Below, one piece after another: positions 35,802-46,978 of a stretch of 64,000 nucleotides of DNA. This DNA comes from an uncultured Nocardioides sp. (GTDB taxonomy: Bacteria > Actinomycetota > Actinomycetes > Propionibacteriales > Nocardioidaceae): contig NZ_CANKYS010000006.1 of NCBI RefSeq assembly GCF_947488025.1, positions 124,001-188,000 of the forward strand, in the 5' to 3' direction. The translations under genes were made by a program, and so were the position numbers. The notes beneath the pieces are model-generated. The model was not told the origin of the DNA. It saw only the letters and a list, made by a program, of their open reading frames with translations, and did not search any database. The first letter of the stretch is position 1. Every line of letters begins with the position of its first letter.

Positions 35802-37463
35802 TTGGCGAGCGAGGTCGAGCCCCGCTGGTCGCGCCTGCTCCGACGTCCCAGCCTCCTGGGCGTGGTGCTGGCGACCTGGTTCGCCGCCCAGTCCCTGGCG
35901 CCGTCGCTCCTCGTCCGTTCGTGGCTCTTCCAGGGGGTGCTGACGGGCATCTCCTTCGCCCTCGGGTACGGCATCGGGCTGGGTCTGACGCGGCTCGCCC
36001 GGCGCCTGCGGGCGAGGTTCGACTGGCCGTGGCACCCGTTCGACGCGCCGCTGGACCGGCAGGTCCGCCTCGCGGTGCTCGGTGTCTGCCTGGCGTACGC
36101 CACGTGGGCGGCGCTCGAGGCCGTCGACGCCCACCGGTGGACGTGGGAGCGGCTCGGCTACGCGCGGTCGTCGTACTGGGTCGTCTTCGGTGGCGCGCTG
36201 CTGCTGGCGACCGCGGTGGCCCTCGTGCTGTTCGCGGTGGGCCGCCTGCTCAAGGTCGTCTGGCTCGCCGCCACCCGGGTGGGGTCCCGGATGCTGCCGG
36301 CCTGGATCGCCGGCGGGCTCGCGCTGGTCCTGGTCGCGTGGGTGGTGCTCGCCTCGCTCAACACGTTCGTCCTCGAGCGGACGCTCGACGGGCTCAACGC
36401 CGGTTTCGCCCTCGGCGACCGCGATGTCGGCGGCGCACCTGCTCCGCCGACCTCGCTGGTGCGCTCCGGTGGACCGGACTCCGCCGTGGTGTGGGAGGAG
36501 GCCGGCCGCGAGGGCCGGCGCTTCCTGACCCGGGGACCGACCACGGAGGACCTCGAGGAGATCTCCCCCGGGGAGGTCGTCGAGCCCGTGCGGGTGTTCG
36601 TCGGGCGCGCCTCCGCCGAGACCGTCGAGGAGCGGGTCGACATCGCGATGAGCGAGATGGACCGCTTCGGCGGGTTCGACCGCAGCGCGCTGCTGGTGGT
36701 CATCCCGACGGGCACGGGATGGATCAACGAGCAGCTCGTGCAGCCGCTCGAGTACTTCTACGACGGCGACATCGCCACCGTCACCGTGCAGTACTCGCAC
36801 CTGCCCAGCCCACTGGCGTTCCTCTCGGAGTCCGCCGCGGCCGGCGACACCGCCGTCGCCCTGTTCGAGGCGGTCGAGGACCGGCTCGCGAGCGCGGGCG
36901 CGGACCGGCCCGACCTGTACATCGCCGGGGAGAGCCTCGGCTCGTTCGGGGGCTCCCAGGTCTTCGACTCCCTCGTCGACAGCCGGGACCGCGTCGACGG
37001 CGCGGTGTGGGTCGGTCCGCCCGAGACGATGCGGCTGCGCAGGGAGGCCGAGCGGGTGCGGGAGCCGGGGTCACCGCAGGTGCGGCCCGTGGTCGGTGAC
37101 GGCGAGAGCTTCGTCTTCGCCAACCGCGTGCAGGACCTCGAGGGCAGGACAGCCCACTCGGTGTTCCTTCAGCACGGCGACGACCCGATCGTGTGGTGGG
37201 ACTGGGACACCCTCGCGGACGAGCCCGACTGGCTCGAGGAGCCGCTCGACGCCTCGGTGAATCCGGCCATCCGGTGGACGCCGGTGACGACCTTCCTCCA
37301 GCTCGCCGTCGACATGGCGGTGAGCAACGACTTCGACGAGGACCACGGCCACAAGTACGGCACCCAGCCGCTCAGCGCGTGGTACGCCGTGGTGCGACCG
37401 CCCGGGTGGGACGCCGCTCGCCTCGCGGAGCTGAGGGAGCGCCTGGCCGTCATCTCGCGGTGA
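35802..37463 (+). CDS. alpha/beta-hydrolase family membrane protein (DUF2319 type)
   Basis: 553-aa protein: N-terminal four to five membrane spans (to about residue 205) followed by an extracytosolic hydrolase-like domain with the nucleophile elbow YIAGESLGSFGGSQ (G-E-S-L-G) and a later HGDDPIV with a possible acid/His. This arrangement matches the Abhydrolase_9 pair of domains found in actinobacteria. I use a TTG at 35802, 2 nt after the META gene stop, because GAGGTGG lies 7 nt upstream and the frame fits; a start farther in is possible. Substrate unknown, presumably a lipid or wall ester. Confidence 0.82.
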   Translation: MASEVEPRWSRLLRRPSLLGVVLATWFAAQSLAPSLLVRSWLFQGVLTGISFALGYGIGLGLTRLARRLRARFDWPWHPFDAPLDRQVRLAVLGVCLAYATWAALEAVDAHRWTWERLGYARSSYWVVFGGALLLATAVALVLFAVGRLLKVVWLAATRVGSRMLPAWIAGGLALVLVAWVVLASLNTFVLERTLDGLNAGFALGDRDVGGAPAPPTSLVRSGGPDSAVVWEEAGREGRRFLTRGPTTEDLEEISPGEVVEPVRVFVGRASAETVEERVDIAMSEMDRFGGFDRSALLVVIPTGTGWINEQLVQPLEYFYDGDIATVTVQYSHLPSPLAFLSESAAAGDTAVALFEAVEDRLASAGADRPDLYIAGESLGSFGGSQVFDSLVDSRDRVDGAVWVGPPETMRLRREAERVREPGSPQVRPVVGDGESFVFANRVQDLEGRTAHSVFLQHGDDPIVWWDWDTLADEPDWLEEPLDASVNPAIRWTPVTTFLQLAVDMAVSNDFDEDHGHKYGTQPLSAWYAVVRPPGWDAARLAELRERLAVISR

Positions 37464-37490
37464 CCGACTCGGCGTCGCCCAGCGGGCCAT

Positions 37491-37509
37491 CTCCCCCGGT
37501 TCGGGGGAG
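37491..37509. promoter_or_regulatory. operator-like palindrome, site 7
   Basis: CTCCCCCGGTTCGGGGGAG with perfect 8-bp arms and a GTT centre; 84 nt before the holin-like gene. The most symmetric member of the group. Confidence 0.6.
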
Positions 37510-37593
37510 TTCGCGGCCCCGGTGGTTCGGAAGAGTGCACCGCGACGCGGACCAGGGTGGGCTGGCCAGCGACCCGGCTGGGAGGGAGAACGC

Positions 37594-37983
37594 ATGCGCA
37601 TCGTGACGGTGCTGGTCCGATGGGCCCTCCTCGCCCTGGCCGTGGTCCTGGCCGCCTGGGTGACGCCGGACGTCGACTTCAGCGGCGGCCCGGTCTCCGC
37701 GCTCGTGGTCGCCGTCCTCGTGGCCGCGGCCAACGTCGTCGCCCAGCTGCTCCTCAGGTGGCTCCCCACCTCGGAGCACATGCTGGTCCTCGCGGCTGTC
37801 ACGCTCGTCGTCAACGGGTGCGTCGTCTGGCTGGCCTCGGCCCTCACCACGCGCCTGCGCATCGACAACATCATCGCGGCGATCACGTTCGCGCTCATGG
37901 TGACCGTGTTCTCGGTCGCCCTGACCTGGGTCGGCGACCGCCTCGTCGCCCGCTCCTCACGCTCCACGGCCGAGGCCGGCTGA
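37594..37983 (+). CDS. phage_holin_4_2 superfamily membrane protein
   Basis: 129-aa protein with four spans: VLVRWALLALAVVLAAWVTP, SALVVAVLVAAANVVAQLLL, LVLAAVTLVVNGCVVWLASAL and IIAAITFALMVTVFSVALTWVG. The pattern with V-T-P after the first span is that of the widespread four-span 'phage holin 4' family, which in free-living bacteria is not usually phage-borne. GGGAGGGAG lies before the ATG at 37594. No lysin or other phage gene is near. Confidence 0.85.
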   Translation: MRIVTVLVRWALLALAVVLAAWVTPDVDFSGGPVSALVVAVLVAAANVVAQLLLRWLPTSEHMLVLAAVTLVVNGCVVWLASALTTRLRIDNIIAAITFALMVTVFSVALTWVGDRLVARSSRSTAEAG

Positions 37984-38034
37984 CGCCGCTGGCGCGTCGG
38001 CGGCATGTCCTCGACCGCCCCGGCTGGCCAATTC

Positions 38035-38053
38035 CCCACCCGTACCGGTAAAC
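38035..38053. promoter_or_regulatory. operator-like half site, site 8
   Basis: CCCACCCGTACCGGTAAAC keeps the left half CCCACCCG of the group consensus and a centre TACCGG; 48 nt before gntP. Weak match, listed for completeness. Confidence 0.25.
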
Positions 38054-38101
38054 AGAGGGCCACTCGCCCCTCGGGGACGCCGCCTTTCTCGGGGAGAGCT
38101 C

Positions 38102-39523
38102 ATGGTCGCCCTGCACACCACCGTCGCGATCGTCCTGGTGATCGCCCTGATCATCAAGGGACGCATCGACCCGGTGATCTCGCTGATCCTCGGATCGCTC
38201 TACCTCGGCCTGGCCGCAGGTGTCGGCTTCGCCGGGACCATCGAGGCCATCACCACCGGCTTCGGCGGGATCATGGCGGAGGTCGGGCTGCTGATCGGCT
38301 TCGGTGTGCTCATCGGGTCGCTGCTGCACTCCACGGGAGCGTTCCGGCGCCTGGTGGCCATCCTGGTGCAGCGCGTCGGGTCGGGCCGGCTGCCGTACGC
38401 GTTGACCTCGATGCTCGCGGTCGTCATGCCGTCGATCTACGTCGACGTGCAGGTCGTGCTCGCCGCACCCGTCGCCCGGTCCGCGTCGCCCTTCATCGGC
38501 AAGGTCGGCCTGCCCGTGCTCGCGTCCGCGCTCGGCTGCGGGATCTTCGCCGGCTACGTCTTCGTGATCCCCGGTCTGGCTGCGATCTCCATCGCCGGCC
38601 TGCTCGACATCCGACTCGGCGACTGGCTCGTGTACGGCGTCGTGATCGGCCTCGTGACCGCCCTCGTCTCGACGCTCCTGATGCGCCTGCTCTTCTCGGC
38701 CGGCGGCTTCTGGAACCCGGAGACCGACGAGGAGGTCGACGAGGCGATGGCCGAGCAGGAGGCCGCCGACCGGGCCTACCTCACGGGCGAGGCGGAGTCC
38801 TCGGAGGCGGCGCTCGCGCGCAGCGAGTCGGAGGCGACCGCGGTGAAGGAGCGGGAGGGCGTGCGCCAGCTCCCCCTGGCCACACTGATGCTGCCCATCC
38901 TGGTCCCGCTGCTGCTGATCGCCTTCGGGGCGTTCGCCGAGCTCGGCGGCTGGTCCAACGCCTTCATCGCGTTCCTCGGCGACGCCAACATCGCGCTGTT
39001 CCTCGGCCTGCTCGGGGCCTACGGCCTCTCGCGCGCCTCGTCGGGCCGCGAGCACACCAACGAGGCGATGGAGGACGGCTTCCACACGACCGGTGAGATC
39101 CTCCTCATCACCGGCGTCGGCGGCTCGCTCGGTGCTGTCATCGAGGCGACCGGCCTGGACAGCGTGCTGGGCGACCTCTTCCAGGCCGACGCCGGCGCGC
39201 CCGTGGTGCTGAGCATCCTGCTGGCCTGGTTCATCGCCGCGGTGCTGCACCTCGCCATCGGCTCGGTCTCGGTGGCCGCGATCACCGCGGCCGGCATCAT
39301 CGCCCCGATCCTCGACTCGCTGACCGTGTCCCCCATCGTGATCGGACTCGCGATCGCGTCCGGTGCGATGTTCGCGCTGCAGGTCAACAGCAACTTCTTC
39401 TGGATGTTCAAGTCGCTGCTCGGCCTGTCGACCAAGGGCACGCTCAAGACACTGACCCTGGTGACGTCGGTCGCCTCGGTCGTCTCGCTGCCCCTCGTGA
39501 TGCTCGCGGGCGTCGTGCTCTGA
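38102..39523 (+). CDS. GntP-family permease
   Basis: Permease of the gluconate/H+ symporter family, 473 aa, with about 12-13 spans. Characteristic blocks are GFGGIMAEVGLLIGFGVLIGSLLHSTGAFRRLV, MPSIYVDVQVVLAAPVARS and the C-terminal QVNSNFFWMFKSLLGLSTKGTLKT. A charged cytosolic loop of about 60 residues (205-265, many E and A) is larger than usual. GGGGAGAG precedes the ATG. Substrate could be gluconate, another hydroxy acid or a related anion. Its end lies 22 nt from the metH stop on the opposite strand. Confidence 0.92.
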   Translation: MVALHTTVAIVLVIALIIKGRIDPVISLILGSLYLGLAAGVGFAGTIEAITTGFGGIMAEVGLLIGFGVLIGSLLHSTGAFRRLVAILVQRVGSGRLPYALTSMLAVVMPSIYVDVQVVLAAPVARSASPFIGKVGLPVLASALGCGIFAGYVFVIPGLAAISIAGLLDIRLGDWLVYGVVIGLVTALVSTLLMRLLFSAGGFWNPETDEEVDEAMAEQEAADRAYLTGEAESSEAALARSESEATAVKEREGVRQLPLATLMLPILVPLLLIAFGAFAELGGWSNAFIAFLGDANIALFLGLLGAYGLSRASSGREHTNEAMEDGFHTTGEILLITGVGGSLGAVIEATGLDSVLGDLFQADAGAPVVLSILLAWFIAAVLHLAIGSVSVAAITAAGIIAPILDSLTVSPIVIGLAIASGAMFALQVNSNFFWMFKSLLGLSTKGTLKTLTLVTSVASVVSLPLVMLAGVVL

Positions 39524-39545
39524 GGCCGGGGCGACCCGACGCTGC

Positions 39546-43316
<3,771 letters not shown>

Positions 43317-43350
43317 GGGTGGGTGGCTCCTCTCGGGCGGCGGTGACGCC

Positions 43351-43356
43351 AGCCTA
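43351..43356 (-). promoter_or_regulatory. probable -10 box for metH
   Basis: TAGGCT on the minus strand, 34 nt upstream of the GTG start, giving a leader of about 27 nt with GAGAGGAG. The same 10-mer CCTAGGCTGG also forms the PAC2 promoter on the other strand. Confidence 0.45.
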
Positions 43357-43449
43357 GGAACATCGTCCGACACTCGGACCGGATTCCCACATGGTGGCAC
43401 CCGGCGCGGCGGGCGGCGAAATCACGACGGCAGGCTGGGGCCGGAGCCC

Positions 43450-43455
43450 TAGGCT
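43450..43455 (+). promoter_or_regulatory. leaderless promoter -10 box, PAC2-family gene
   Basis: TAGGCT, 6 nt before the GTG at 43462; no Shine-Dalgarno. Confidence 0.6.
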
Positions 43456-43461
43456 GGGCTG

Positions 43462-44307
43462 GTGATCGAGTTCGACGACGTGCAGGACCTGGTGTCCCCC
43501 GTGGTGATCGCGGCCTTCGAGGGCTGGAACGACGCCGCCGACGCCGCCTCCGGGCTGGTGGACCACCTCATCGAGCAGTGGAAGGCCGAGGTCATCGGCG
43601 CGATCGACCCCGAGGAGTTCTACGACTTCCAGGTCAACCGGCCGATCATCGGCACCGACCACAACGGCTACCGCCGGCTCACCTGGCCCACCACCCGCAT
43701 CGCCGTCGCGCGTCCCGCCGAGCTGGACCGCGACGTGATCCTCGTGCGGGGCATCGAGCCCAACATGAAGTGGCGCCAGTTCTGCGCCGAGCTCCTGGCC
43801 GCCTGCGACGACCTCGGGGCCGAGCTCGTGGTGACCTTGGGTGCGCTGCTCGCCGACACCCCGCACACGCGACCCATCCCGGTGACCGGCACCGCCAGCG
43901 AGCCCGAGCTCGTCGACCGCCTCGCGCTCGAGCAGTCCACCTACGAAGGCCCCACCGGCATCGTCGGCGTCTTCAACGACGCATGCACCCAGCTCGACAT
44001 CCCGGCCGTCTCCTACTGGGCCGCGGTCCCCCACTACGTCGCCCAGCCCCCGTGCCCGAAGGCCACCCTCGCCCTCCTCGGCCAGCTCGAGGAGCTCCTC
44101 CAGGCGCCGATGCCGATCGGTGAGCTCGCCGACGACGCCAAGGCCTGGGAGCGCGGCGTCGACGAGCTCGCCGCGGAGGACGAGGACGTCGCCGACTACG
44201 TCCGCGCCCTCGAGGAGACCCGCGACACCGCCGACCTACCCGAGGCCTCCGGCGAAGCCATCGCCCGCGAGTTCGAGCGCTACCTCAAGCGTCGCGACAC
44301 CGACTGA
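43462..44307 (+). CDS. PAC2-family protein
   Basis: 281-aa member of the PAC2 (proteasome assembly chaperone 2) family. Motifs seen: SPVVIAAFEGWNDAADAASGLVDHLIEQW, the VNRPIIGTDHNGYRRLTWP strand, VTLGALLADTPHTRPIPVTGTASEPE and YWAAVPHYVAQPPCPKATLALL. Actinobacterial PAC2 proteins are conserved and often near proteasome genes; their role is not established. It starts at a leaderless GTG, divergent from metH. Its 3' end runs into the hairpin repeat array (44339-44888). Confidence 0.93.
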   Translation: MIEFDDVQDLVSPVVIAAFEGWNDAADAASGLVDHLIEQWKAEVIGAIDPEEFYDFQVNRPIIGTDHNGYRRLTWPTTRIAVARPAELDRDVILVRGIEPNMKWRQFCAELLAACDDLGAELVVTLGALLADTPHTRPIPVTGTASEPELVDRLALEQSTYEGPTGIVGVFNDACTQLDIPAVSYWAAVPHYVAQPPCPKATLALLGQLEELLQAPMPIGELADDAKAWERGVDELAAEDEDVADYVRALEETRDTADLPEASGEAIAREFERYLKRRDTD

Positions 44308-44338
44308 CGACTCCGCCGCTCGCCGACCGCTTGCCCGA

Positions 44339-44388
44339 GCGGTGGTCCACCCACCTTCCGCGCCCACGGAACGTCGCTCAGCCACCGC
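44339..44388 (+). repeat. hairpin unit 1, variant A
   Basis: Outer GCGGTGG/CCACCGC, inner TTCCG/CGGAA, loop CGCCCA. All pairs intact. Confidence 0.85.
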
Positions 44389-44411
44389 TCGTACGCCGCC
44401 CACCCCCAGGA

Positions 44412-44461
44412 GCGGTGAGCCACGCACGTTCTGCAGCGCGAGAACCTGCGCCACGCACCGC
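44412..44461 (+). repeat. hairpin unit 2, variant B
   Basis: Outer GCGGTG/CACCGC, inner GTTCT/AGAAC, loop GCAGCGCG. All pairs intact. Confidence 0.85.
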
Positions 44462-44485
44462 CCGTACGCCACCCACCCCCGGGCA

Positions 44486-44535
44486 GCGGTGAGCCACGCA
44501 TGTTCTGCGGCTCCAGAACCTGCGCCACGCACCGC
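44486..44535 (+). repeat. hairpin unit 3, variant B
   Basis: As unit 2 with loop GCGGCTCC and one change in the left 10-nt strand. Inner stem intact. Confidence 0.85.
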
Positions 44536-44557
44536 CCGTACGACGACCCGCCGGGCA

Positions 44558-44607
44558 GCGGTGAGCCACGCACGTTCTGCAGCGCGAAAAGCTGCGCCAC
44601 GCACCGC
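44558..44607 (+). repeat. hairpin unit 4, variant B, degenerate inner stem
   Basis: Right inner arm is AAAAG instead of AGAAC. Pairing survives better in the minus-strand RNA (one wobble) than in the plus strand. Confidence 0.8.
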
Positions 44608-44618
44608 GCACCCCGTGA

Positions 44619-44668
44619 GCGGTGGTCCACCCACCTTCCGCGGCCCCGGAACGTCGCTCAGCCACCGC
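44619..44668 (+). repeat. hairpin unit 5, variant A
   Basis: All pairs intact; loop CGGCCC. Confidence 0.85.
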
Positions 44669-44701
44669 CCACCCGCGCGTCGTACGCCGACACGCCGGGC
44701 A

Positions 44702-44751
44702 GCGGTGGTCCACCCACCTTCCGCGGGCGCGGGACGTCGCTCAGCCACCGC
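44702..44751 (+). repeat. hairpin unit 6, variant A
   Basis: Right inner arm CGGGA keeps pairing with TTCCG through a U-G wobble only if transcribed from the plus strand. Loop CGGGCG. Confidence 0.85.
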
Positions 44752-44776
44752 TCGTACGCCGCCCACGCGCCGGGCA

Positions 44777-44826
44777 GCGGTGAGCCACGCAGCTTCTGCA
44801 GCGCGAGAACCTGCATCACGCACCGC
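44777..44826 (+). repeat. hairpin unit 7, variant B
   Basis: Left inner arm CTTCT, four of five inner pairs remain; right 10-nt strand has two changes (CTGCATCACG). Confidence 0.8.
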
Positions 44827-44838
44827 CCGCCCGGGTGA

Positions 44839-44888
44839 GCGGTGGTCCACCCACCTTCCACGCCCGCGAAACGTCGCTCAACCACCGC
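44839..44888 (+). repeat. hairpin unit 8, variant A, degenerate inner stem
   Basis: Inner arms TTCCA/CGAAA mismatch in plus-strand RNA but pair with two wobbles in minus-strand RNA. Nearest the mshC 3' end. Confidence 0.8.
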
Positions 44889-44917
44889 CCGGGAGGCGGG
44901 GCGAGGCGGCGCGTACG

Positions 44918-46156
44918 TCAGAGGGACAGGCCGAGCGCGGCGTCGAGGAGCCGGTGGACGGTCGCCGCGGCCTCGGGGTCGGAGGTGTCGGCGAGGCCGG
45001 TGGTACCGAGGGTCGCCTCGACCCACTCCTGGACGGCGGCGACGGCGGTCGGGGCGTCCAGGTCGTCGGCCAGGGCGGCCAGCGCCCGCTCGACGACCGG
45101 CAGGGCCGGCGCGCCGGAGCCGAGGGCGAGCGCACGGCGCCAGGTGGCGAGGGTGTCGACGGCGTCCCAGAGCTGGTCGTCGGTCCACTCCCAGTCGCTG
45201 CGGTAGTGGTGGCGCAGCAGCACGAGGCGGATCGCCATCGGGTCGACCTCGCTCAGCCGGAGCGCGGAGACGAAGACGAGGTTGCCCTTCGACTTCGACA
45301 TCTTCTCGCCGTCGTAGGCGACCATCCCGGCGTGGGCGTAGGCGCGGGCGAAGCGCTCCCCCGGGTGGGCGACCTGCGCGTGACCGGCCGACATCTCGTG
45401 GTGCGGGAAGACCAGGTCGCTGCCGCCGCCCTGGACGTCGAAGGTGGCGCCGAGGTGGTCGAGGGCGATGGCCGAGCACTCGATGTGCCAGCCCGGCCGA
45501 CCCGGTCCCCAGGGGCTGTCCCACGCCGGCTCGCCGGGTCGCTCGGCGCGCCACAGCAGGCAGTCGAGGGGGTCCTTCTTGCCCTCCCGGTCGGGGTCGC
45601 CGCCCCGCTCGGGGAAGATCGCGAGCATGGCGTCGCGGTCGAGCCCCGACACCGAGCCGAAGGCGTCGTCGGCGGTGACGGAGAAGTAGAGGTCGTCCTC
45701 GACCCGGTAGACCGCACCGACCTCCTCGAGGCGCTGGATCAGCTCGATGACCTGCGGGATGGACTCGACGGCGCCGGTGTAGTGCGCCGGCGGCAGGACC
45801 CGCAGCGCCTCCATGTCGTCGCGGAAGAGCTGGGTCTCGCGCTCGGCGAGCTCGGCCCAGTCGACGTGGACCTTGGCGGCCCGCTCGAGCAGGGGGTCGT
45901 CGACGTCGGTGACGTTCTGCACGTAGGTCACCTCGTGGCCGGCGTTGCGCCAGGCGCGGTGGAGCAGGTCGAAGCCGACGTAGGTCGCCGCGTGCCCCAT
46001 GTGGGTCGCGTCGTAGGGGGTGATGCCGCAGACGTACATCCGCGCCGGGCCCTCGGGCCGGGTCTCGACGAAGGCGCCGCTCGCGGTGTCGTGCACCCGC
46101 ACGACGGGGCCCGTCACGGGCAGTGAGGGAACGTCGGGCGACGACCAGGCACGCAT
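44918..46156 (-). CDS. mshC: mycothiol biosynthesis ligase MshC
   Basis: Joins L-cysteine to glucosaminyl-inositol in mycothiol synthesis, by a cysteinyl-tRNA-synthetase-like fold. The 412-aa protein starts [16 protein letters not shown], as known MshC proteins do, has [17 protein letters not shown] (zinc Cys, HIGH-type motif) and [13 protein letters not shown]. It has KMSKS motif EKMSKSKGN, and lacks the C-terminal anticodon-binding domain of CysS, so is MshC rather than CysS. Leaderless start at ATG 46156. It lies convergent to the PAC2 gene with the repeat array between. Confidence 0.95.
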   Translation of the reverse strand: MRAWSSPDVPSLPVTGPVVRVHDTASGAFVETRPEGPARMYVCGITPYDATHMGHAATYVGFDLLHRAWRNAGHEVTYVQNVTDVDDPLLERAAKVHVDWAELAERETQLFRDDMEALRVLPPAHYTGAVESIPQVIELIQRLEEVGAVYRVEDDLYFSVTADDAFGSVSGLDRDAMLAIFPERGGDPDREGKKDPLDCLLWRAERPGEPAWDSPWGPGRPGWHIECSAIALDHLGATFDVQGGGSDLVFPHHEMSAGHAQVAHPGERFARAYAHAGMVAYDGEKMSKSKGNLVFVSALRLSEVDPMAIRLVLLRHHYRSDWEWTDDQLWDAVDTLATWRRALALGSGAPALPVVERALAALADDLDAPTAVAAVQEWVEATLGTTGLADTSDPEAAATVHRLLDAALGLSL

Positions 46157-46163
46157 GTCGCGC

Positions 46164-46169
46164 AGCCTA
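46164..46169 (-). promoter_or_regulatory. leaderless promoter -10 box, mshC
   Basis: TAGGCT on the minus strand, 7 nt before the mshC ATG. Confidence 0.6.
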
Positions 46170-46201
46170 TCCGCCGCTCGTGAGCGTCCGGACGGGTGAC
46201 C

Positions 46202-46978
46202 TCAGAACGGCGGCCAGGGGATGACGGGGTACGACGACGAGCGCGGGCCGGGGAACGTGCCTCGGGCCAGCAGCCGGGCGACCCGTCGCCTCGTGGTCGC
46301 GACCTCCTCCTCGGTGAGCAGCTCGCAGAGCGTCGTGCCGAGCGGACCGTCGAGAGCGGTGACGAGTCCGCGCAGGCCCTCGGCCTCCTCGGTGGTGATC
46401 GCGTCGCCCACGAAGCCCCACAGCACCGTGCGCAGCTTGTGCTCGACGTGGAACGTCAGTCCGTGGTCGACGCCGTGGCGGTGCCCGTCGGGCATCGGCA
46501 GGACGTGGCCGCCCTTGCGGTCGGCGTTGTTGACCACGACGTCGAAGAGCGCCATCCGGCGCAGGGGCGCGCTGTCCTCGTGGACCAGCGACACCGGCTG
46601 GTCGTGGGCGTCGAGACCGTCGAAGACGTGCCGGTAGCCCGGCGGGAGCTCGCCCTCGCCGACGATGTCGACAGGCGCTGCGTCCTCCACCTCGTCGCGC
46701 CACAGCTGCACCATGCCCGGACCGTGCGGTCCGTCACCGAGGACGGTCGGCGGCACGATGTCCCAGCCGAGCGCCTCGGAGACGGCGTACGACCCGACCT
46801 CGCGCGCGGCCAGCGTGCCGTGGGGGAAGTCCCAGAGGGGCCGCTCCCCCGCGATCGGCTTGTAGACCACCCGGACGCCGCCGAGCTCACCGACGAAGGT
46901 GGCGTTGGACGCGGGCAGCACGCGGCCGTGGAGCGTGAGCTCCCCCGTGGGGAAGCCGTCGGGCAGCTCAGGGGTCAC
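46202..46978 (-). CDS. SCO1664-like PI3/4-kinase-fold protein
   Basis: 258-aa member of an actinobacterial family with the phosphatidylinositol 3/4-kinase fold. Seen: VRVVYKPIAGERPLWDFPHGTLAAREVGSYAVSEALGW (N-lobe with the ATP-binding Lys), catalytic loop FDVVVNNADRKGGHVL (D/N residues) and metal-binding VDHGLTFH. Function in bacteria is unknown. GTG 46978 overlaps the end of the DUF3090 gene by 11 nt; the two genes are linked in this order in other actinobacteria, and both are next to mshC. Confidence 0.88.
   Translation of the reverse strand: MTPELPDGFPTGELTLHGRVLPASNATFVGELGGVRVVYKPIAGERPLWDFPHGTLAAREVGSYAVSEALGWDIVPPTVLGDGPHGPGMVQLWRDEVEDAAPVDIVGEGELPPGYRHVFDGLDAHDQPVSLVHEDSAPLRRMALFDVVVNNADRKGGHVLPMPDGHRHGVDHGLTFHVEHKLRTVLWGFVGDAITTEEAEGLRGLVTALDGPLGTTLCELLTEEEVATTRRRVARLLARGTFPGPRSSSYPVIPWPPF

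Larger units (their letters stand above)
44339..44888. repeat. array of eight 50-nt hairpin repeat units, two variants (A B B B A A B A)
   Basis: Each unit is exactly 50 nt with the same architecture: an outer stem (GCGGTGG/CCACCGC in A, GCGGTG/CACCGC in B), a 10-nt conserved stretch on each side, an inner 5-bp stem (TTCCG/CGGAA in A, GTTCT/AGAAC in B) and a variable 6- to 8-nt loop. Both variants share the 5' consensus GCGGTGRKCCACSCACSTTC with few deviations. All units point the same way. Spacers are 11-33 nt, partly alike (CGTACGCC and CCGGGCA recur). Unit starts fall in all three reading frames, so the repeat is not coding. Could be bidirectional terminator, RNA element, or nucleoid/DNA-binding repeat. 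Confidence 0.85.
44308..44917. other. 610-nt convergent gene-free interval, mostly repeat array
   Basis: No coding gene between the PAC2 and mshC stops. Eight 50-nt repeat units (44339-44888) with short spacers fill it; 31 nt before and 29 nt after are unremarkable. Open frames read here repeat the same peptide fragments in different frames on the minus strand, which argues they are shadows of the repeats. Confidence 0.85.

Noticed and set aside
37594..37983. Holin gene as a prophage remnant
   Set aside because: No lysin, integrase, structural gene or att site nearby; this holin family is common on chromosomes.
43317..43461. Cobalamin or SAM riboswitch upstream of metH
   Set aside because: Only 145 nt divides metH from PAC2 and no conserved B12-box or long multi-stem structure can be seen; the leader would be about 27 nt.
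44236..44850. Minus-strand frames with repeated peptides such as WLSDVP and GGWTT in the repeat array
   Set aside because: The same peptide fragments appear in different frames, and unit starts do not keep phase, so the repeats are not protein repeats.
44339..44888. CRISPR array
   Set aside because: Units are 50 nt with internal symmetry, spacers are 11-33 nt and similar to one another, and no cas gene is present.
44918..46156. Cysteinyl-tRNA synthetase
   Set aside because: Start sequence, 412-aa length and missing anticodon-binding domain fit MshC better.
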